Source: Fervidifonticultor_A sp037443565
GTDB taxonomy: Bacteria > Sysuimicrobiota > Sysuimicrobiia > Sysuimicrobiales > Humicultoraceae
NCBI GenBank assembly: GCA_037443565.1
Contig: JBBIOB010000002.1
Span: 1-64,000 of the forward strand
Length of the DNA stretch: 64,000 nt
Reading direction: 5' to 3'
In this document: positions 16,666 through 25,873 of the stretch, one piece after another
How positions within the stretch are numbered: position 1 is the first letter of the stretch
How the letters are laid out: each line of letters starts with the position of its first letter
Position numbers and translations under genes: made by a program
Notes under the pieces: model-generated
Told to the model about the DNA's origin: nothing
The model's database searches: none
The model's input: the letters and a program-made list of their open reading frames with translations, nothing else

Positions 16666-17658
16666 ATGCGGGTTCGCGTGGCGTTCGTCCTGGCTGCGCT
16701 GTTGATGGTGGCACTGGTCGGTACGACGGTGCAGGCCCAGCAGCGGGCCGGCTGGCCCAGGAGCGTGACGATTGGGTCGGCGTCGATCGGTGGGGTGTAC
16801 CACGTCGTGGCGGGCGGCTATGCCCGCGTGATCGGCGAGAAGATGGGCCTGTCGGCCACGAACCGCGTGACCGGCGGCCCGGTGCAGAACGTCCTGCTCA
16901 CGCAGACCAAAGAGATCGAGCTGGGCATGACCACCGTCGGGCCGGCCTACGAGGGGATCAACGGCATCGGCGACTTCAAGGGGAAGCAGACGGCGGACAT
17001 CCGCGTCGCGTTCCCGATGTATACGTCCTACGCGCACTGGATGGTCAACGCCGACTCGCCGATCAGGTCGGTGGGGGATCTCTCCGGCCGCGTGGTCAGC
17101 CTGGGGCCGCGAGGCGGTTCGGCGGAGTTCGTCGGCGTGCGCGTCCTCGAGCTGTTCAACGTGAGGCCGCGCCGCGTGGTGTACCTGGGATTTGCCGACG
17201 GCGCCACGGCGATGCGCGACGGCACGGTCGACGCCAACTTCGGCGTGATCGGCATCCCGGTCCCAGCCTGGGTCGAGGCGTCGATTACGCGTCCGACGCG
17301 GTTCTTCGGCTTCACCGGCGAGCAGATCGAGACCCTGACCGGGAGGTTCCCCTACCTGGCCCGCACCGCGATCCGCGCGGGCGTCTACCGCGGCCAGGAC
17401 GCGGTGATCCCGACCATCCAGATGTGGAACGCCGCGGTCGTCCATAAGGACATGCCCGAGGACTTCGTCTACGAGCTGGTCAAGACGATCTTCGAGAACC
17501 GCGAGTTCCTGGCGACCGTGCATCCGGCGTCGCACGAGACCCTGCCGGTGAACCTGTTCTACATCCGGCTCCCCCTGCATCCGGGCGCGGTCCGCTACTA
17601 CCGCGAGCAGGGAGTGCGGCTCACCGACGTCCAGCTCCCGCCCGAGATGAAGCGCTAG
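16666..17658 (+). CDS. TAXI-family TRAP transporter substrate-binding protein
   Basis: Exported binding protein of a tripartite ATP-independent periplasmic transporter of the TAXI type. 330 aa, starting at ATG 16666 behind a strong AAGGGGGG site. It begins with a Sec signal peptide (hydrophobic residues 5-20, probable cleavage after VQA near residue 24). The mature part opens with VTIGSASIGGVYHVVAGGYA, the family's typical first strand, and LGPRGGSAEFVG is a ligand-loop motif. TAXI proteins bind small organic acids (glutamate/alpha-ketoglutarate-like ligands in characterised cases), but the ligand here cannot be predicted. The fused permease follows 25 bases later. Confidence 0.9.
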   Translation: MRVRVAFVLAALLMVALVGTTVQAQQRAGWPRSVTIGSASIGGVYHVVAGGYARVIGEKMGLSATNRVTGGPVQNVLLTQTKEIELGMTTVGPAYEGINGIGDFKGKQTADIRVAFPMYTSYAHWMVNADSPIRSVGDLSGRVVSLGPRGGSAEFVGVRVLELFNVRPRRVVYLGFADGATAMRDGTVDANFGVIGIPVPAWVEASITRPTRFFGFTGEQIETLTGRFPYLARTAIRAGVYRGQDAVIPTIQMWNAAVVHKDMPEDFVYELVKTIFENREFLATVHPASHETLPVNLFYIRLPLHPGAVRYYREQGVRLTDVQLPPEMKR

Positions 17659-17683
17659 CACAGGAGGTCGGGAGCGCGTTGCA

Positions 17684-19630
17684 GTGACCGGTCAACCGAC
17701 AGGGCTTCCGGTCGATCTCGAGCACCTCGTCGAGACGTCCGAGGTCGTCACCAGGCAGCTGGGCGGCTGGCTGCGCTACCTGGTGCAGGCGCTCGGGGTC
17801 GCGATGGCCGTCTACCACATCCTGCAGCTCGGCGGGTTCTTCGGCGTCGTGACCGACCCGCAGAAGCTGTACGCCGTGCACCTGGCGTTCGTGCTGGTGC
17901 TGGCGTTCCTGGTGATCCCGGGCCGGCGCGACCGCGCCGGCCCGACGATTGCCGACTGGCTGCTCGTCGCGGCCACGGTGGCCGTGCTGGTCTACGTCTT
18001 CGTGACGTTCGATGAGTTGACGGGACGCGCGGGCGTGTTCCCTACGCGCGAAGACGTGATCATCGGCACGCTCCTCGTCATCACCGTCATCGAGGGCGTG
18101 CGGCGTTCCACGGGTCTGGCGCTGCCGATCGTCTCTACGGTCTTCATCCTGTACGTGTTTACCGGGCCGCACCTCCCCGGGCTGCTCGGACACAAGGGGT
18201 TCTCGTACAACACCCTGATCTCGTTCCTGTTCAGCGACAACGGCATCTACAGCGTACCGCTGGGGGTGTCGGCCCGGTACGTCTACCTGTTCGTCCTCTT
18301 TGGCGCGTTCATCGAGGCGTCGGGGATCGGCAAGTTCATCGTCAACCTCGGCCTCTCGCTCGCCGGCAGCAAGCGGGGCGGGCCGGCCAAGGTGTCGATC
18401 ATCACGAGCAGCCTGTTCGGCACCGCTAGCGGGTCGTCTGTGGCCAACGTCATGGTGGACGGCGTCATCAACATCCCCCTGATGAAGGGCACCGGCTTCC
18501 GGGGCACGGTGGCCGGCGGGGTCGAGGCGATGAACAGCACCGGCGGGCAGATCGTGCCGCCCGTCATGGGCGCCGCGGCCTTCCTGATGGCCGACATCAT
18601 CGGCGTGCCCTACGCGACGATCGCGGTTGGCGCGGTCGGCCCGGCGCTGCTGTACTACGTGGCGGCCTACTGGATGATCGACCTCTACGCGGCGCACGCC
18701 GGTCTGCACGGCCTGCCGCGCGAGCAGCTTCCCCGGTTCGGCCAGATCATCCGCCACCACGGCTACCTCCTGCTCCCGCTGGTGGTGCTCCTCTACACGA
18801 TCATGGGCATGGCGTGGTCGCCGTTTCGGGCGGCCCTGGCGGCGATCGCGACGACGCTGGTGCTCTCGTGGCTCCGCGCGGACACCCGGCTCGACCTCAA
18901 GAAGATTGTCGGGGCCGCGGAGGACGGCGCCAAGCGCATCATCGAGATCGGCGTCACCTGCGCCGCGGCCGGCATCATCGTCGGCGTGCTGTCGCTGACC
19001 GGCCTGGGCGGCAAGTTCTCCGAGCTGCTGATCAATCTCGCCGGCGGTCAACTCCTGTTCGCGTTGATCGCGACCATGATTGTCGCGATCATCCTCGGCA
19101 TGGGCATGCCCACCACCGCCGCCTACGCGATCGGCGCGAGTGTGCTGGCGCCGGCTCTGATCCAGCTCGGGGTGATCCCGCTGGCCGCCCACATGTTCCT
19201 GTTCTACTTCGCGGTGATCTCGGCGGTGACGCCGCCGGTGGCGCTCGCGTCGTTCGCGGCCGCGAGCATCGCCAAGGCGCCGATGTGGCCGACCGCAGTC
19301 CAGGCTACGAGGCTGTCGATCGCGGGGATCCTCGTCCCGTACATGTTCGTCTACGGCCCGGCCATCCTGGTGGGGCAGACGCCCTGGGCCGATACGGTGC
19401 TGGCGCTCGGCACCGGGGTCATGGGCACGCTGTGCCTGGCATCGGCGGTGATCGGCTACCTCATGCGGCCGGCGAACCTGCCCGAGCGCGGCCTGCTCCT
19501 GGCCGCGGCGCTGCTGCTCATCAAGCCGGGATGGACCACCGACCTGCCGGGGCTGGTGTTGCTCGCCGTCGTCGTCGCCCTCCAGCGGGTCCGACCGCTC
19601 ATCAGGCCGGCGCCCGCGCGTCCGGCATAG
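17684..19630 (+). CDS. TRAP transporter fused permease (DctQM)
   Basis: Single 648-aa polytopic membrane protein combining the small (DctQ, first ~4 helices) and large (DctM, remaining helices) permease subunits, the arrangement usual with TAXI binding proteins. Conserved blocks include SVANVMVDGVINIPLMK, NSTGGQIVPPVMGAAAFLMA and GMGMPTTAAYAIGASVLAP; the last is the Na+/substrate-site-like signature of the second repeat. GTG start at 17684 with AGGAGG at 17662-17667, a rather long spacing. Together with the preceding gene it makes a complete Na+-coupled importer. After the stop, a 7-bp inverted repeat at 19678-19698 without a T-run is the only feature before comM. Confidence 0.9.
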   Translation: MTGQPTGLPVDLEHLVETSEVVTRQLGGWLRYLVQALGVAMAVYHILQLGGFFGVVTDPQKLYAVHLAFVLVLAFLVIPGRRDRAGPTIADWLLVAATVAVLVYVFVTFDELTGRAGVFPTREDVIIGTLLVITVIEGVRRSTGLALPIVSTVFILYVFTGPHLPGLLGHKGFSYNTLISFLFSDNGIYSVPLGVSARYVYLFVLFGAFIEASGIGKFIVNLGLSLAGSKRGGPAKVSIITSSLFGTASGSSVANVMVDGVINIPLMKGTGFRGTVAGGVEAMNSTGGQIVPPVMGAAAFLMADIIGVPYATIAVGAVGPALLYYVAAYWMIDLYAAHAGLHGLPREQLPRFGQIIRHHGYLLLPLVVLLYTIMGMAWSPFRAALAAIATTLVLSWLRADTRLDLKKIVGAAEDGAKRIIEIGVTCAAAGIIVGVLSLTGLGGKFSELLINLAGGQLLFALIATMIVAIILGMGMPTTAAYAIGASVLAPALIQLGVIPLAAHMFLFYFAVISAVTPPVALASFAAASIAKAPMWPTAVQATRLSIAGILVPYMFVYGPAILVGQTPWADTVLALGTGVMGTLCLASAVIGYLMRPANLPERGLLLAAALLLIKPGWTTDLPGLVLLAVVVALQRVRPLIRPAPARPA

Positions 19631-19716
19631 CGCGTCCCGACCAGCGCAGCTCAGCGCCCCCCGCAGACGCAGACATTCCTGCCGATCAATACGGCAGGAG
19701 CGCCTGCTGTGGTCCT

Positions 19717-21243
19717 ATGCTGGCCAACGTGACAAGCGCGACGCTCGTGGGGCTGGAGGCCGTCCCGGTCTCGGTGGAGGTTGACGTGGGTCCCGGACTT
19801 CCCACGTTCACCATCGTCGGTCTGCCGGACGCAGCGGTCCAGGAAGCCCGGGAACGCGTGCGCTCGGCCATCCGCAACTCCGGCTTCGAGATGCCGCCGC
19901 GGAGAATCGTGGTGAACCTGGCCCCGGGAGACCGGCGCAAGGAAGGCCCCGCGTTCGACCTGCCCATCGCGCTGGCGATTCTTGCGGCGACCGGGCAGCT
20001 GTCGCAGATCCATACGACAGGCTACCTGGCGTTGGGCGAGCTGGCGCTTGACGGTGGGCTGCGTGAGGTGCCGGGTGTTCTGGCCTCTGCGCAGGCCGCC
20101 CGGGCGCTGGGTGCCCGCGGACTCGTCGTGCCGCGGGGCAACGGGCCCGAGGCGGCCATCGTTGAGGAGGTCTCGGTCTATGCGCTGCCGTCCCTACGGG
20201 CCGCAGTCGAACACCTCACCGGGAGGATACCTGAGCCACCCCTGCGGCTGGCGGCCGCCGGTCCGCCCCAGGAGCGCCCGCCATCGGTCGACCTGGCCGA
20301 TGTGCGCGGGCAACCGTCGGCGCGTCGCGCCCTGGAGATCGCGGCGGCCGGCGAGCTCAACGTCCTCCTCATCGGCCCGCCCGGGACGGGCAAGACCATG
20401 CTCGCCCGGCGGCTGCCCACAATCCTGCCGCCGCTGTCGAGAGCCGAGGCCATCGAGGTGACGGCCATCTACAGCGCGGCGGGACAGCTCCCCGCGTACA
20501 GTGGGCTGTTGTGGCACCGGCCGTTTCGCGCGCCGCACCACACCGCCAGCGCCTCGGCCATTGCCGGCGGCGGCGCCGGGCCACGGCCGGGCGAGGTCAC
20601 CCTCGCGCATTGCGGCGTGCTGTTCCTCGACGAGGTGCCTGAGTTCAGGCAGGACGCCCTGGAGGTCCTCCGCCAGCCCCTCGAGGACGGTGCGGTCGTG
20701 ATCGCCCGCACGCATGCCACGGTCAGGTTCCCCGCGCGGTTCAGCCTGGTGGCTGCGATGAACCCGTGTCCCTGCGGGTACCGCGGTGACCCACGCCGGG
20801 AGTGCACGTGTACGCCCGCACAGGTCCAGCGCTACCTCGGGCGTCTCTCAGGACCGCTGCTCGACCGGATCGACCTCTATGCCGAAGTCCCACGGCCCCC
20901 TGTCGGCGCCCTGGTCGACGGACCGCCTGGTGAGGCGTCGGCGACCATCAGGGCACGGGTGGAGGAGGCACGGCGTCGCGCCTCAGCCCGCCGCGCGGCC
21001 GATGCCGTCCGCAACGGACAGGCCCCGGCCGCGGGCTGGCGTCAGGGACTCGATCCGCGCGCCCGCGCGTTCCTCCGCACAGCGGCCGACCGTCTGCTGC
21101 TGGGGGGCCGCGCCGTTGCCCGCGTCGTGCGCGTGGCGCAGACGATCGCCGACCTTGACGGCGACCCGGCCATCGGGGCGCAGCACCTCGCCGAGGCGCT
21201 GCAGTACCGGGCGCCTGATCGCCGTCCGCTCCTGGCGCCTTGA
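19717..21243 (+). CDS. comM: ComM/YifB-family Mg-chelatase-like AAA+ ATPase
   Basis: 508 aa. N-terminal Lon-protease-like ChlI domain (ATLVGLEAVPVSVEVDVGPGL at the start), AAA+ domain with Walker A GPPGTGKT (220-227), LFLDEVPEF Walker B, and the Cys cluster NPCPCGYRG...CTCTP characteristic of ComM. A C-terminal Mg-chelatase helical lid follows. Characterised ComM is a hexameric branch-migration helicase that extends heteroduplex during natural transformation. The next gene is dprA, which loads RecA on incoming single strands, so the pair suggests competence-linked recombination. ATG 19717 chosen because the family N-terminus starts there; the frame is open far upstream but overlaps the TRAP permease gene. 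Confidence 0.9.
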   Translation: MLANVTSATLVGLEAVPVSVEVDVGPGLPTFTIVGLPDAAVQEARERVRSAIRNSGFEMPPRRIVVNLAPGDRRKEGPAFDLPIALAILAATGQLSQIHTTGYLALGELALDGGLREVPGVLASAQAARALGARGLVVPRGNGPEAAIVEEVSVYALPSLRAAVEHLTGRIPEPPLRLAAAGPPQERPPSVDLADVRGQPSARRALEIAAAGELNVLLIGPPGTGKTMLARRLPTILPPLSRAEAIEVTAIYSAAGQLPAYSGLLWHRPFRAPHHTASASAIAGGGAGPRPGEVTLAHCGVLFLDEVPEFRQDALEVLRQPLEDGAVVIARTHATVRFPARFSLVAAMNPCPCGYRGDPRRECTCTPAQVQRYLGRLSGPLLDRIDLYAEVPRPPVGALVDGPPGEASATIRARVEEARRRASARRAADAVRNGQAPAAGWRQGLDPRARAFLRTAADRLLLGGRAVARVVRVAQTIADLDGDPAIGAQHLAEALQYRAPDRRPLLAP

Positions 21244-21264
21244 CGGGCTGTGCTAGTGTATAGG

Positions 21265-22407
21265 ATGAACTTGCCGGTCTCTCCGCCGGAACAGGCTCCC
21301 GCAGCCGATGACGCCGAAGTCGCGGCGAGCATCGGGCTGGCGATGCTACCCGGTGTGGGGCCACGGACGATCCGGCGGTGGCTCGACCAGATCGGATCGG
21401 CGGCCGGCGTCTGGCGCCGGGTGCCCGCACTCGCTGCGGGCCGCGCGCACGCCGACGAGGTGGTGGCAGGGTGGCGCGCGGCGGCGCCCGATGCGGTGTT
21501 CGCGCAGGCCCGGGCCCTGGGGATGGCGGTGATACCGTGGGCGAGCCCGGCGTACCCCTCTCGCCTCCGGGCGATTCCCGATCCGCCTCCTGTGCTCTTC
21601 ATGCGGGGCGAGGTCGGTGAGGGACCCGCGGTCGCGATTGTCGGATCCCGGCGCGCGACGCCCTACGGGCGCACTGTTGCTGGCCGGCTCGCGGCCGAAC
21701 TGGCGGAGGCCGGCGTGTGCGTGGTCAGCGGGCTGGCGCGCGGGATCGATGGTGCGGCGCACCTGGCGGCACTCGATGCCGGCGGTCGGACGGTTGCCGT
21801 CCTCGGGTGTGGCGTGGACGTGATCTACCCGCGCGAGCACCGACGGCTCGCCGAGAGGGTTGCCGCCGCTGGCGCGCTCGTCAGCGAGTTCGCCCCCGGG
21901 GTGCCGCCGCTGCCCGGGCACTTTCCGCGCCGCAACCGCCTGATCAGCGGTCTGGCGATGGGGGTCGTCGTGGTCGAAGGTACGCGTGACAGCGGGGCGA
22001 TGGTGACGGTGGACTACGCGCTCGATCAAGGGCGCGAGGTGTTCGCCGTACCCGGCAGTATCTTCAGCCCGAAGAGCCACGCACCGCACCATCTGCTGCG
22101 GCAGGGCGCGCGCATCGTGGAGTCGGCTGCGGACGTGCTCGACGAGCTCGGCCTGGGGGGCGCGCCGTCCCCGGCAACACGGGATGCCGCGGCCGGCGAA
22201 CCTGCACCGCCGGCCGCGGGTGCGGACCGCGACGAGCGATACCTCCTGGCCCTGCTCGACGGCGGCGCGCGGTCGCTCGACGACCTCGTCGAAGGGAGCG
22301 CGCTGCCCGCCTCGCGGGTCGCGGCCCTGGTGGGCATGCTCGAGGTGCGAGGTCTGGTGCACATCTACCCGGGGCAGATGGTCATGAGGACGCCCCGCAG
22401 AGCCTAG
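21265..22407 (+). CDS. dprA: DNA-processing protein DprA (Smf)
   Basis: Single-strand DNA-binding RecA loader used in natural transformation. About 380 aa with three parts: an N-terminal helix-hairpin-helix/SAM-like region (LAMLPGVGPRTIRRWL), the DprA Rossmann core (VAIVGSRRATPYGR, VVSGLARGIDGAAH, PLPGHFPRRNRLISGL), and a C-terminal winged helix (about the last 65 residues). A GTG at 21250 is an alternative in-frame start; neither has an obvious strong ribosome site. It lies 21 bases after comM and 17 bases before topA, the common smf-topA-xer gene order of Terrabacteria. Confidence 0.93.
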   Translation: MNLPVSPPEQAPAADDAEVAASIGLAMLPGVGPRTIRRWLDQIGSAAGVWRRVPALAAGRAHADEVVAGWRAAAPDAVFAQARALGMAVIPWASPAYPSRLRAIPDPPPVLFMRGEVGEGPAVAIVGSRRATPYGRTVAGRLAAELAEAGVCVVSGLARGIDGAAHLAALDAGGRTVAVLGCGVDVIYPREHRRLAERVAAAGALVSEFAPGVPPLPGHFPRRNRLISGLAMGVVVVEGTRDSGAMVTVDYALDQGREVFAVPGSIFSPKSHAPHHLLRQGARIVESAADVLDELGLGGAPSPATRDAAAGEPAPPAAGADRDERYLLALLDGGARSLDDLVEGSALPASRVAALVGMLEVRGLVHIYPGQMVMRTPRRA

Positions 22408-22424
22408 CAGCAGCGGAGGATCGT

Positions 22425-24617
22425 GTGACTGCGAAATCACTCGTCGTCGTCGAGTCGCCTACCAAGGCGCGGACGCTGGCCAAGCTCTTGCCGCGGCCGT
22501 ACGAGGTCAAGGCGTCGATGGGCCACGTCAAGGACCTGCCGAAGAGCCGCCTGGGTGTCGACGTCGACGATGACTTCGCCCCTCGGTACATCGTGATCAA
22601 GGGCAAAGGCCCGATCATCAAAGACCTGAAGGATGCGGCCAAGAAGGCCTCGGCTGTCTACATGGCCACCGACCCCGATCGCGAGGGCGAGGCGATCTCG
22701 TGGCACCTGTCCGAGGTGCTGCGTCCGGTCAACTCCCAGATCCGCCGCATCGAGTTCCACGAGATCACCAAGGAGGCCGTGCAACGCGCGCTCAAGCACC
22801 CGCGGGAGATCGACCAGAACCTGGTCAACGCACAGCAGGCGCGCCGGGTGCTTGACCGGCTGGTCGGCTACAAGCTGAGCCCGCTCCTCTGGCGCAAGAT
22901 CCGCGGTGGCCTCTCCGCGGGCCGCGTCCAGTCGGTGGCCGTCCGGCTGATTGTGGATCGGGAGCGCGAGATCGAGGCGTTCGTCCCGCGCGAGTACTGG
23001 TCGATCGACGGGGTCTTTGAAACACGCGCAGGTCATGGGTTCCGCGCGCGCCTGGCAGCGCGCGACGGCCAGAAGGTCGGGACACCCGCCGATGAGGGCG
23101 CCGTGGTCATCGGCACCGAGGTGGAGGCGCAGGCCCTGGTCGAGGCGCTGCGCCGCCCCACGTACACCGTCGGCGAGGTCCGGCGCAAGGACCAGCAACG
23201 CCACCCGGCGCCGCCGTTCACGACGAGCACGCTGCAGCAGGAAGCGAACCGGAAGCTCGGGTTCTCGGCGTCGCGCACGATGGCCGTGGCGCAGCAGCTC
23301 TACGAAGGGCTCGAGGTCGGATCGGGCGGGACCGTGGGATTGATCACCTATATGCGCACCGACTCGGTGCGCGTCGCGGCGTCCGCGCAGCACGAGGCGC
23401 GTGAGTTCGTCGCAACGACGTTCGGCGAAGCGTACGTGCCTGAGCGGCCGCGGCAGTACCGCTCGCGCCGCGACGCACAGGACGCGCACGAGGCGATTCG
23501 ACCGACGAGCCTGGCCCGGACGCCGGACCGCGTGAAGCCCCACCTGCGGTCCGACCAGTTCCGGCTCTACCGACTGATCTGGGAGCGATTTCTGGCCAGT
23601 CAGATGGCGTCGGCCGTCCTCGATACCCTCTCGGTGGACATCGTCGGCGGCGAGTTCCTGTTTCGGGCCACGGGCAGCCGGATCAAGTTTCCAGGGTTCC
23701 TGATCCTCTACCATGAGGGGATCGACAACGGCGAGGAGGAGCGCGAAGGATGGCTGCCGGAGCTGGCGTCGGGGGATCCCGTGCGGCTGGAGGATGTGGT
23801 GCCCGAGCAGCACTTCACCCAACCGCCGCCGCGCTATACTGAAGCGACGCTGGTGCGCGCGCTCGAGGAGCGCGGGATCGGCCGTCCGAGCACCTACGCG
23901 CCGACGATCGAGACGATCAAGAAGCGGGGCTATGTCCACTCGGCGCAGCGGCGTCTGGTACCCGCCGATGCGGGCCGCATGGTGACCGACCTCCTGGTGG
24001 AACACTTCCCCGAGATCGTCGACGTGGACTTCACCGCCCGCGTCGAGGACGACCTCGATCACGTCGAGGAAGGCCGCGCCGACTGGCAGCAGATCGTGCG
24101 CGCGTTCTACGGCCCGTTCGAGCAGACGCTCGCACGCGCCGACGCGAAGATTCCGGTCATCGAGATTCCCGAGGTCGAGATCGGCGAGCCCTGTCCGCAG
24201 TGCGGCCGGCCGCTGGTCCGCAAGCACGGACGGTTCGGCGAGTTCATCGCGTGCTCGGGGTATCCCGAGTGCCGGTATACCCGGCCGATCGGCATCGGCG
24301 TGGCGTGTCCCCGGTGTGGCGGTGAGCTGGTGGCTCGGCGCACCAAGCGCGGGCGCACCTTCTACGGGTGCAGCACCTACCCGACCTGCACGTTCACGTC
24401 CTGGGATCGCCCGAGCGACCAGCCCTGTCCGCGGTGCGGCAACCTCATGGTGATCAAGCGGACGCGGCGGGGCACCGAGCTCCGATGCACCGCCGAGGCC
24501 TGCGGCCATCGCCAGGCGTTCTCGGAGGCAGGCGCGGCCCGGGCGGCGGTACCTGTTAGGCCTACCCCGAGTCCGGCCGGTGTCGCGTCGCCGGCGGCCT
24601 CCGGGTCCGACGGCTAA
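22425..24617 (+). CDS. topA: DNA topoisomerase I
   Basis: Type IA enzyme that relaxes negative supercoils. 730 aa, GTG start with GCGGAGGATC ahead of it. N-terminal TOPRIM domain (VVVESPTKARTLAK, then MATDPDREGEAISWHL), the catalytic Tyr309 in ITYMRTDS, and the RPSTYAPTIETI helix are all intact. Three C-terminal four-cysteine zinc ribbons follow, starting CPQCGRPL, CPRCGGEL and CPRCGNLM. Situated between dprA and a xer recombinase as in many Firmicutes-like genomes. Confidence 0.96.
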   Translation: MTAKSLVVVESPTKARTLAKLLPRPYEVKASMGHVKDLPKSRLGVDVDDDFAPRYIVIKGKGPIIKDLKDAAKKASAVYMATDPDREGEAISWHLSEVLRPVNSQIRRIEFHEITKEAVQRALKHPREIDQNLVNAQQARRVLDRLVGYKLSPLLWRKIRGGLSAGRVQSVAVRLIVDREREIEAFVPREYWSIDGVFETRAGHGFRARLAARDGQKVGTPADEGAVVIGTEVEAQALVEALRRPTYTVGEVRRKDQQRHPAPPFTTSTLQQEANRKLGFSASRTMAVAQQLYEGLEVGSGGTVGLITYMRTDSVRVAASAQHEAREFVATTFGEAYVPERPRQYRSRRDAQDAHEAIRPTSLARTPDRVKPHLRSDQFRLYRLIWERFLASQMASAVLDTLSVDIVGGEFLFRATGSRIKFPGFLILYHEGIDNGEEEREGWLPELASGDPVRLEDVVPEQHFTQPPPRYTEATLVRALEERGIGRPSTYAPTIETIKKRGYVHSAQRRLVPADAGRMVTDLLVEHFPEIVDVDFTARVEDDLDHVEEGRADWQQIVRAFYGPFEQTLARADAKIPVIEIPEVEIGEPCPQCGRPLVRKHGRFGEFIACSGYPECRYTRPIGIGVACPRCGGELVARRTKRGRTFYGCSTYPTCTFTSWDRPSDQPCPRCGNLMVIKRTRRGTELRCTAEACGHRQAFSEAGAARAAVPVRPTPSPAGVASPAASGSDG

Positions 24618-24624
24618 GGACTTC

Positions 24625-25566
24625 ATGCGCGCCGGAGCCGGCCGCCAGCGACTCCCACGCGCCGGTCGCGGGCGGCAGGACCGTGATCTCCGGGCGTTCC
24701 TGGAGATGCTGGCGGGCGAGCAGAACGCCTCATCCCACACGACGGCCGCGTACCGGCGTGACCTGGAGGCGTTCAGGGCATTCCTGCGCGCCGAGGGCCT
24801 TGGGGGATGGGAGGCCGTGACGCCTGCTGTGGCGCGGCGGTACCTGGCGGCGCTCCACCGGCGGCATGAGCGCAGCTCGGTGGCGCGCCAGCTGTCGGCG
24901 CTGCGCTCCTTCTACCGGTTTCTGCGCCGCGAGGGACGTGTGGCGTCCAGCCCGATGCGCCTGATCGCCGGGGCCAGGCGCGGGCGGCGCCTCCCGTCGG
25001 CGCTGACCCATGAGGCTGTGGCCGCGCTGCTCGCGGCGCCGCCGCTCGATCAGGCAACCGGACTCCGTGACCGCGCCATTCTCGAACTCCTGTACGCAGG
25101 TGGGCTGCGGGTCGGCGAGCTCGTGGCGCTGCGGTGCGGCCAGATGGGCGGTGACGAGATCCGGGTCCGCGGCAAAGGCGGCAGGGACCGGGTGGTGCTG
25201 ATCGGCGGACAGGCGGCAGCCTGGACGCGCCGGTATCTCGCCGAGGCGAGGCCGCGCCTAGCGCGGCCTCGCCCTGGGCACGAGCCCGAGGAGACGCTGT
25301 TTCTCAACGCGCGCGGCGGGCCGCTGACCGCGCGCGGGGTGCAGCTCCTCGTCGACCGGTGGGTGCGCGAAGCGGCGATTCAGCAGCGCACCACGCCGCA
25401 CGTCCTGCGCCACACGTTCGCGACGCACCTGCTCGATGGAGGCGCCGATCTCCGGGCCGTGCAGGAGCTGCTCGGGCACGCCAGCTTGGCGACGACGCAG
25501 ATCTACACGCACGTCTCCCGGGAACACCTCAAGCGCATCTACGCGCAGGCGCACCCCCGCGCGTAG
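24625..25566 (+). CDS. Tyrosine recombinase XerC/XerD
   Basis: Chromosome-dimer resolvase family, 313 aa. N-terminal SAM-like core-binding domain (about 20-105) with the typical RQLSALRSFYRFL helix. The catalytic domain keeps the full set: Arg in YAGGLRVGELVAL, Lys in VRGKGGRDR, His-x-x-Arg in PHVLRHTFATHLL, and the second His and nucleophilic Tyr in LGHASLATTQIYTHVS. ATG 24625, seven bases past the topA stop with AAGG before it, is the better start; an upstream in-frame GTG would overlap topA. Whether it is the XerC or XerD ortholog cannot be told here. No dif site recognised. Confidence 0.92.
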   Translation: MRAGAGRQRLPRAGRGRQDRDLRAFLEMLAGEQNASSHTTAAYRRDLEAFRAFLRAEGLGGWEAVTPAVARRYLAALHRRHERSSVARQLSALRSFYRFLRREGRVASSPMRLIAGARRGRRLPSALTHEAVAALLAAPPLDQATGLRDRAILELLYAGGLRVGELVALRCGQMGGDEIRVRGKGGRDRVVLIGGQAAAWTRRYLAEARPRLARPRPGHEPEETLFLNARGGPLTARGVQLLVDRWVREAAIQQRTTPHVLRHTFATHLLDGGADLRAVQELLGHASLATTQIYTHVSREHLKRIYAQAHPRA

Positions 25567-25621
25567 GCGCGCCGGTGGCCCTCCCAAGGGTCTCGCAGCC
25601 CCCGTGGCCTCGTCCGAGAGG

Positions 25622-25873
25622 TTTTCGTCCCCCCCGCGACGTGCTATACTACCGCGGGATTTGCCGCCGGCGGTCCGACGCTCGCTCCCGCAAAGTCGGC
25701 TGCGATTTTGCGGGATTTCTGTGCGGCGGCCGGCGGTGGTTCAGGACGCACGCATCCCGACCCGGCGAGGGTGTCGACGATCGACCTCGGCCCAGGCCTT
25801 GCGGGGATGAGGGAGGCGGAGGATCAACCATCCGGGCGGCGGTGGGCGCCGGCGCCCCAGAGGAGGACGGAAC
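25622..25873 (+). promoter_or_regulatory. rpsB promoter and leader with hairpin
   Basis: The 307-base gap before rpsB (25567-25873) has no gene. A -10 TATACT lies at 25645-25650 with a weak -35 (TTTTCG, 25622-25627) at 17-bp spacing. About 35 bases into the transcript an 8-bp inverted repeat, CCCGCAAA (25687-25694) with TTTGCGGG (25707-25714), is followed by ATTTCT. That resembles an attenuator or a folded leader. A ribosomal-protein autoregulatory (S2-type) leader is plausible but I could not match a known structure. The leader ends with AGGAGG (25861-25866) eight bases before the GTG. Confidence 0.5.

Noticed and set aside
19678..19698. 7-bp inverted repeat between the TRAP permease and comM as a terminator
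   Set aside because: No T-run follows and the loop is seven bases; it could be chance in such GC-rich DNA.
18814..19716. Upstream extension of the comM frame through the TRAP permease gene
   Set aside because: The extension has shadow composition and overlaps a well-supported gene; the ComM family N-terminus begins at 19717.
24580..24625. Earlier GTG start for the Xer recombinase inside topA
   Set aside because: ATG 24625 has a ribosome site and correct spacing; the upstream residues (Arg/Pro-rich) have no counterpart in the family.
22437..24740. 767-codon minus-strand frame opposite topA
   Set aside because: Low-complexity Arg/Leu/Ala composition without any recognisable motif; antisense shadow of topA.
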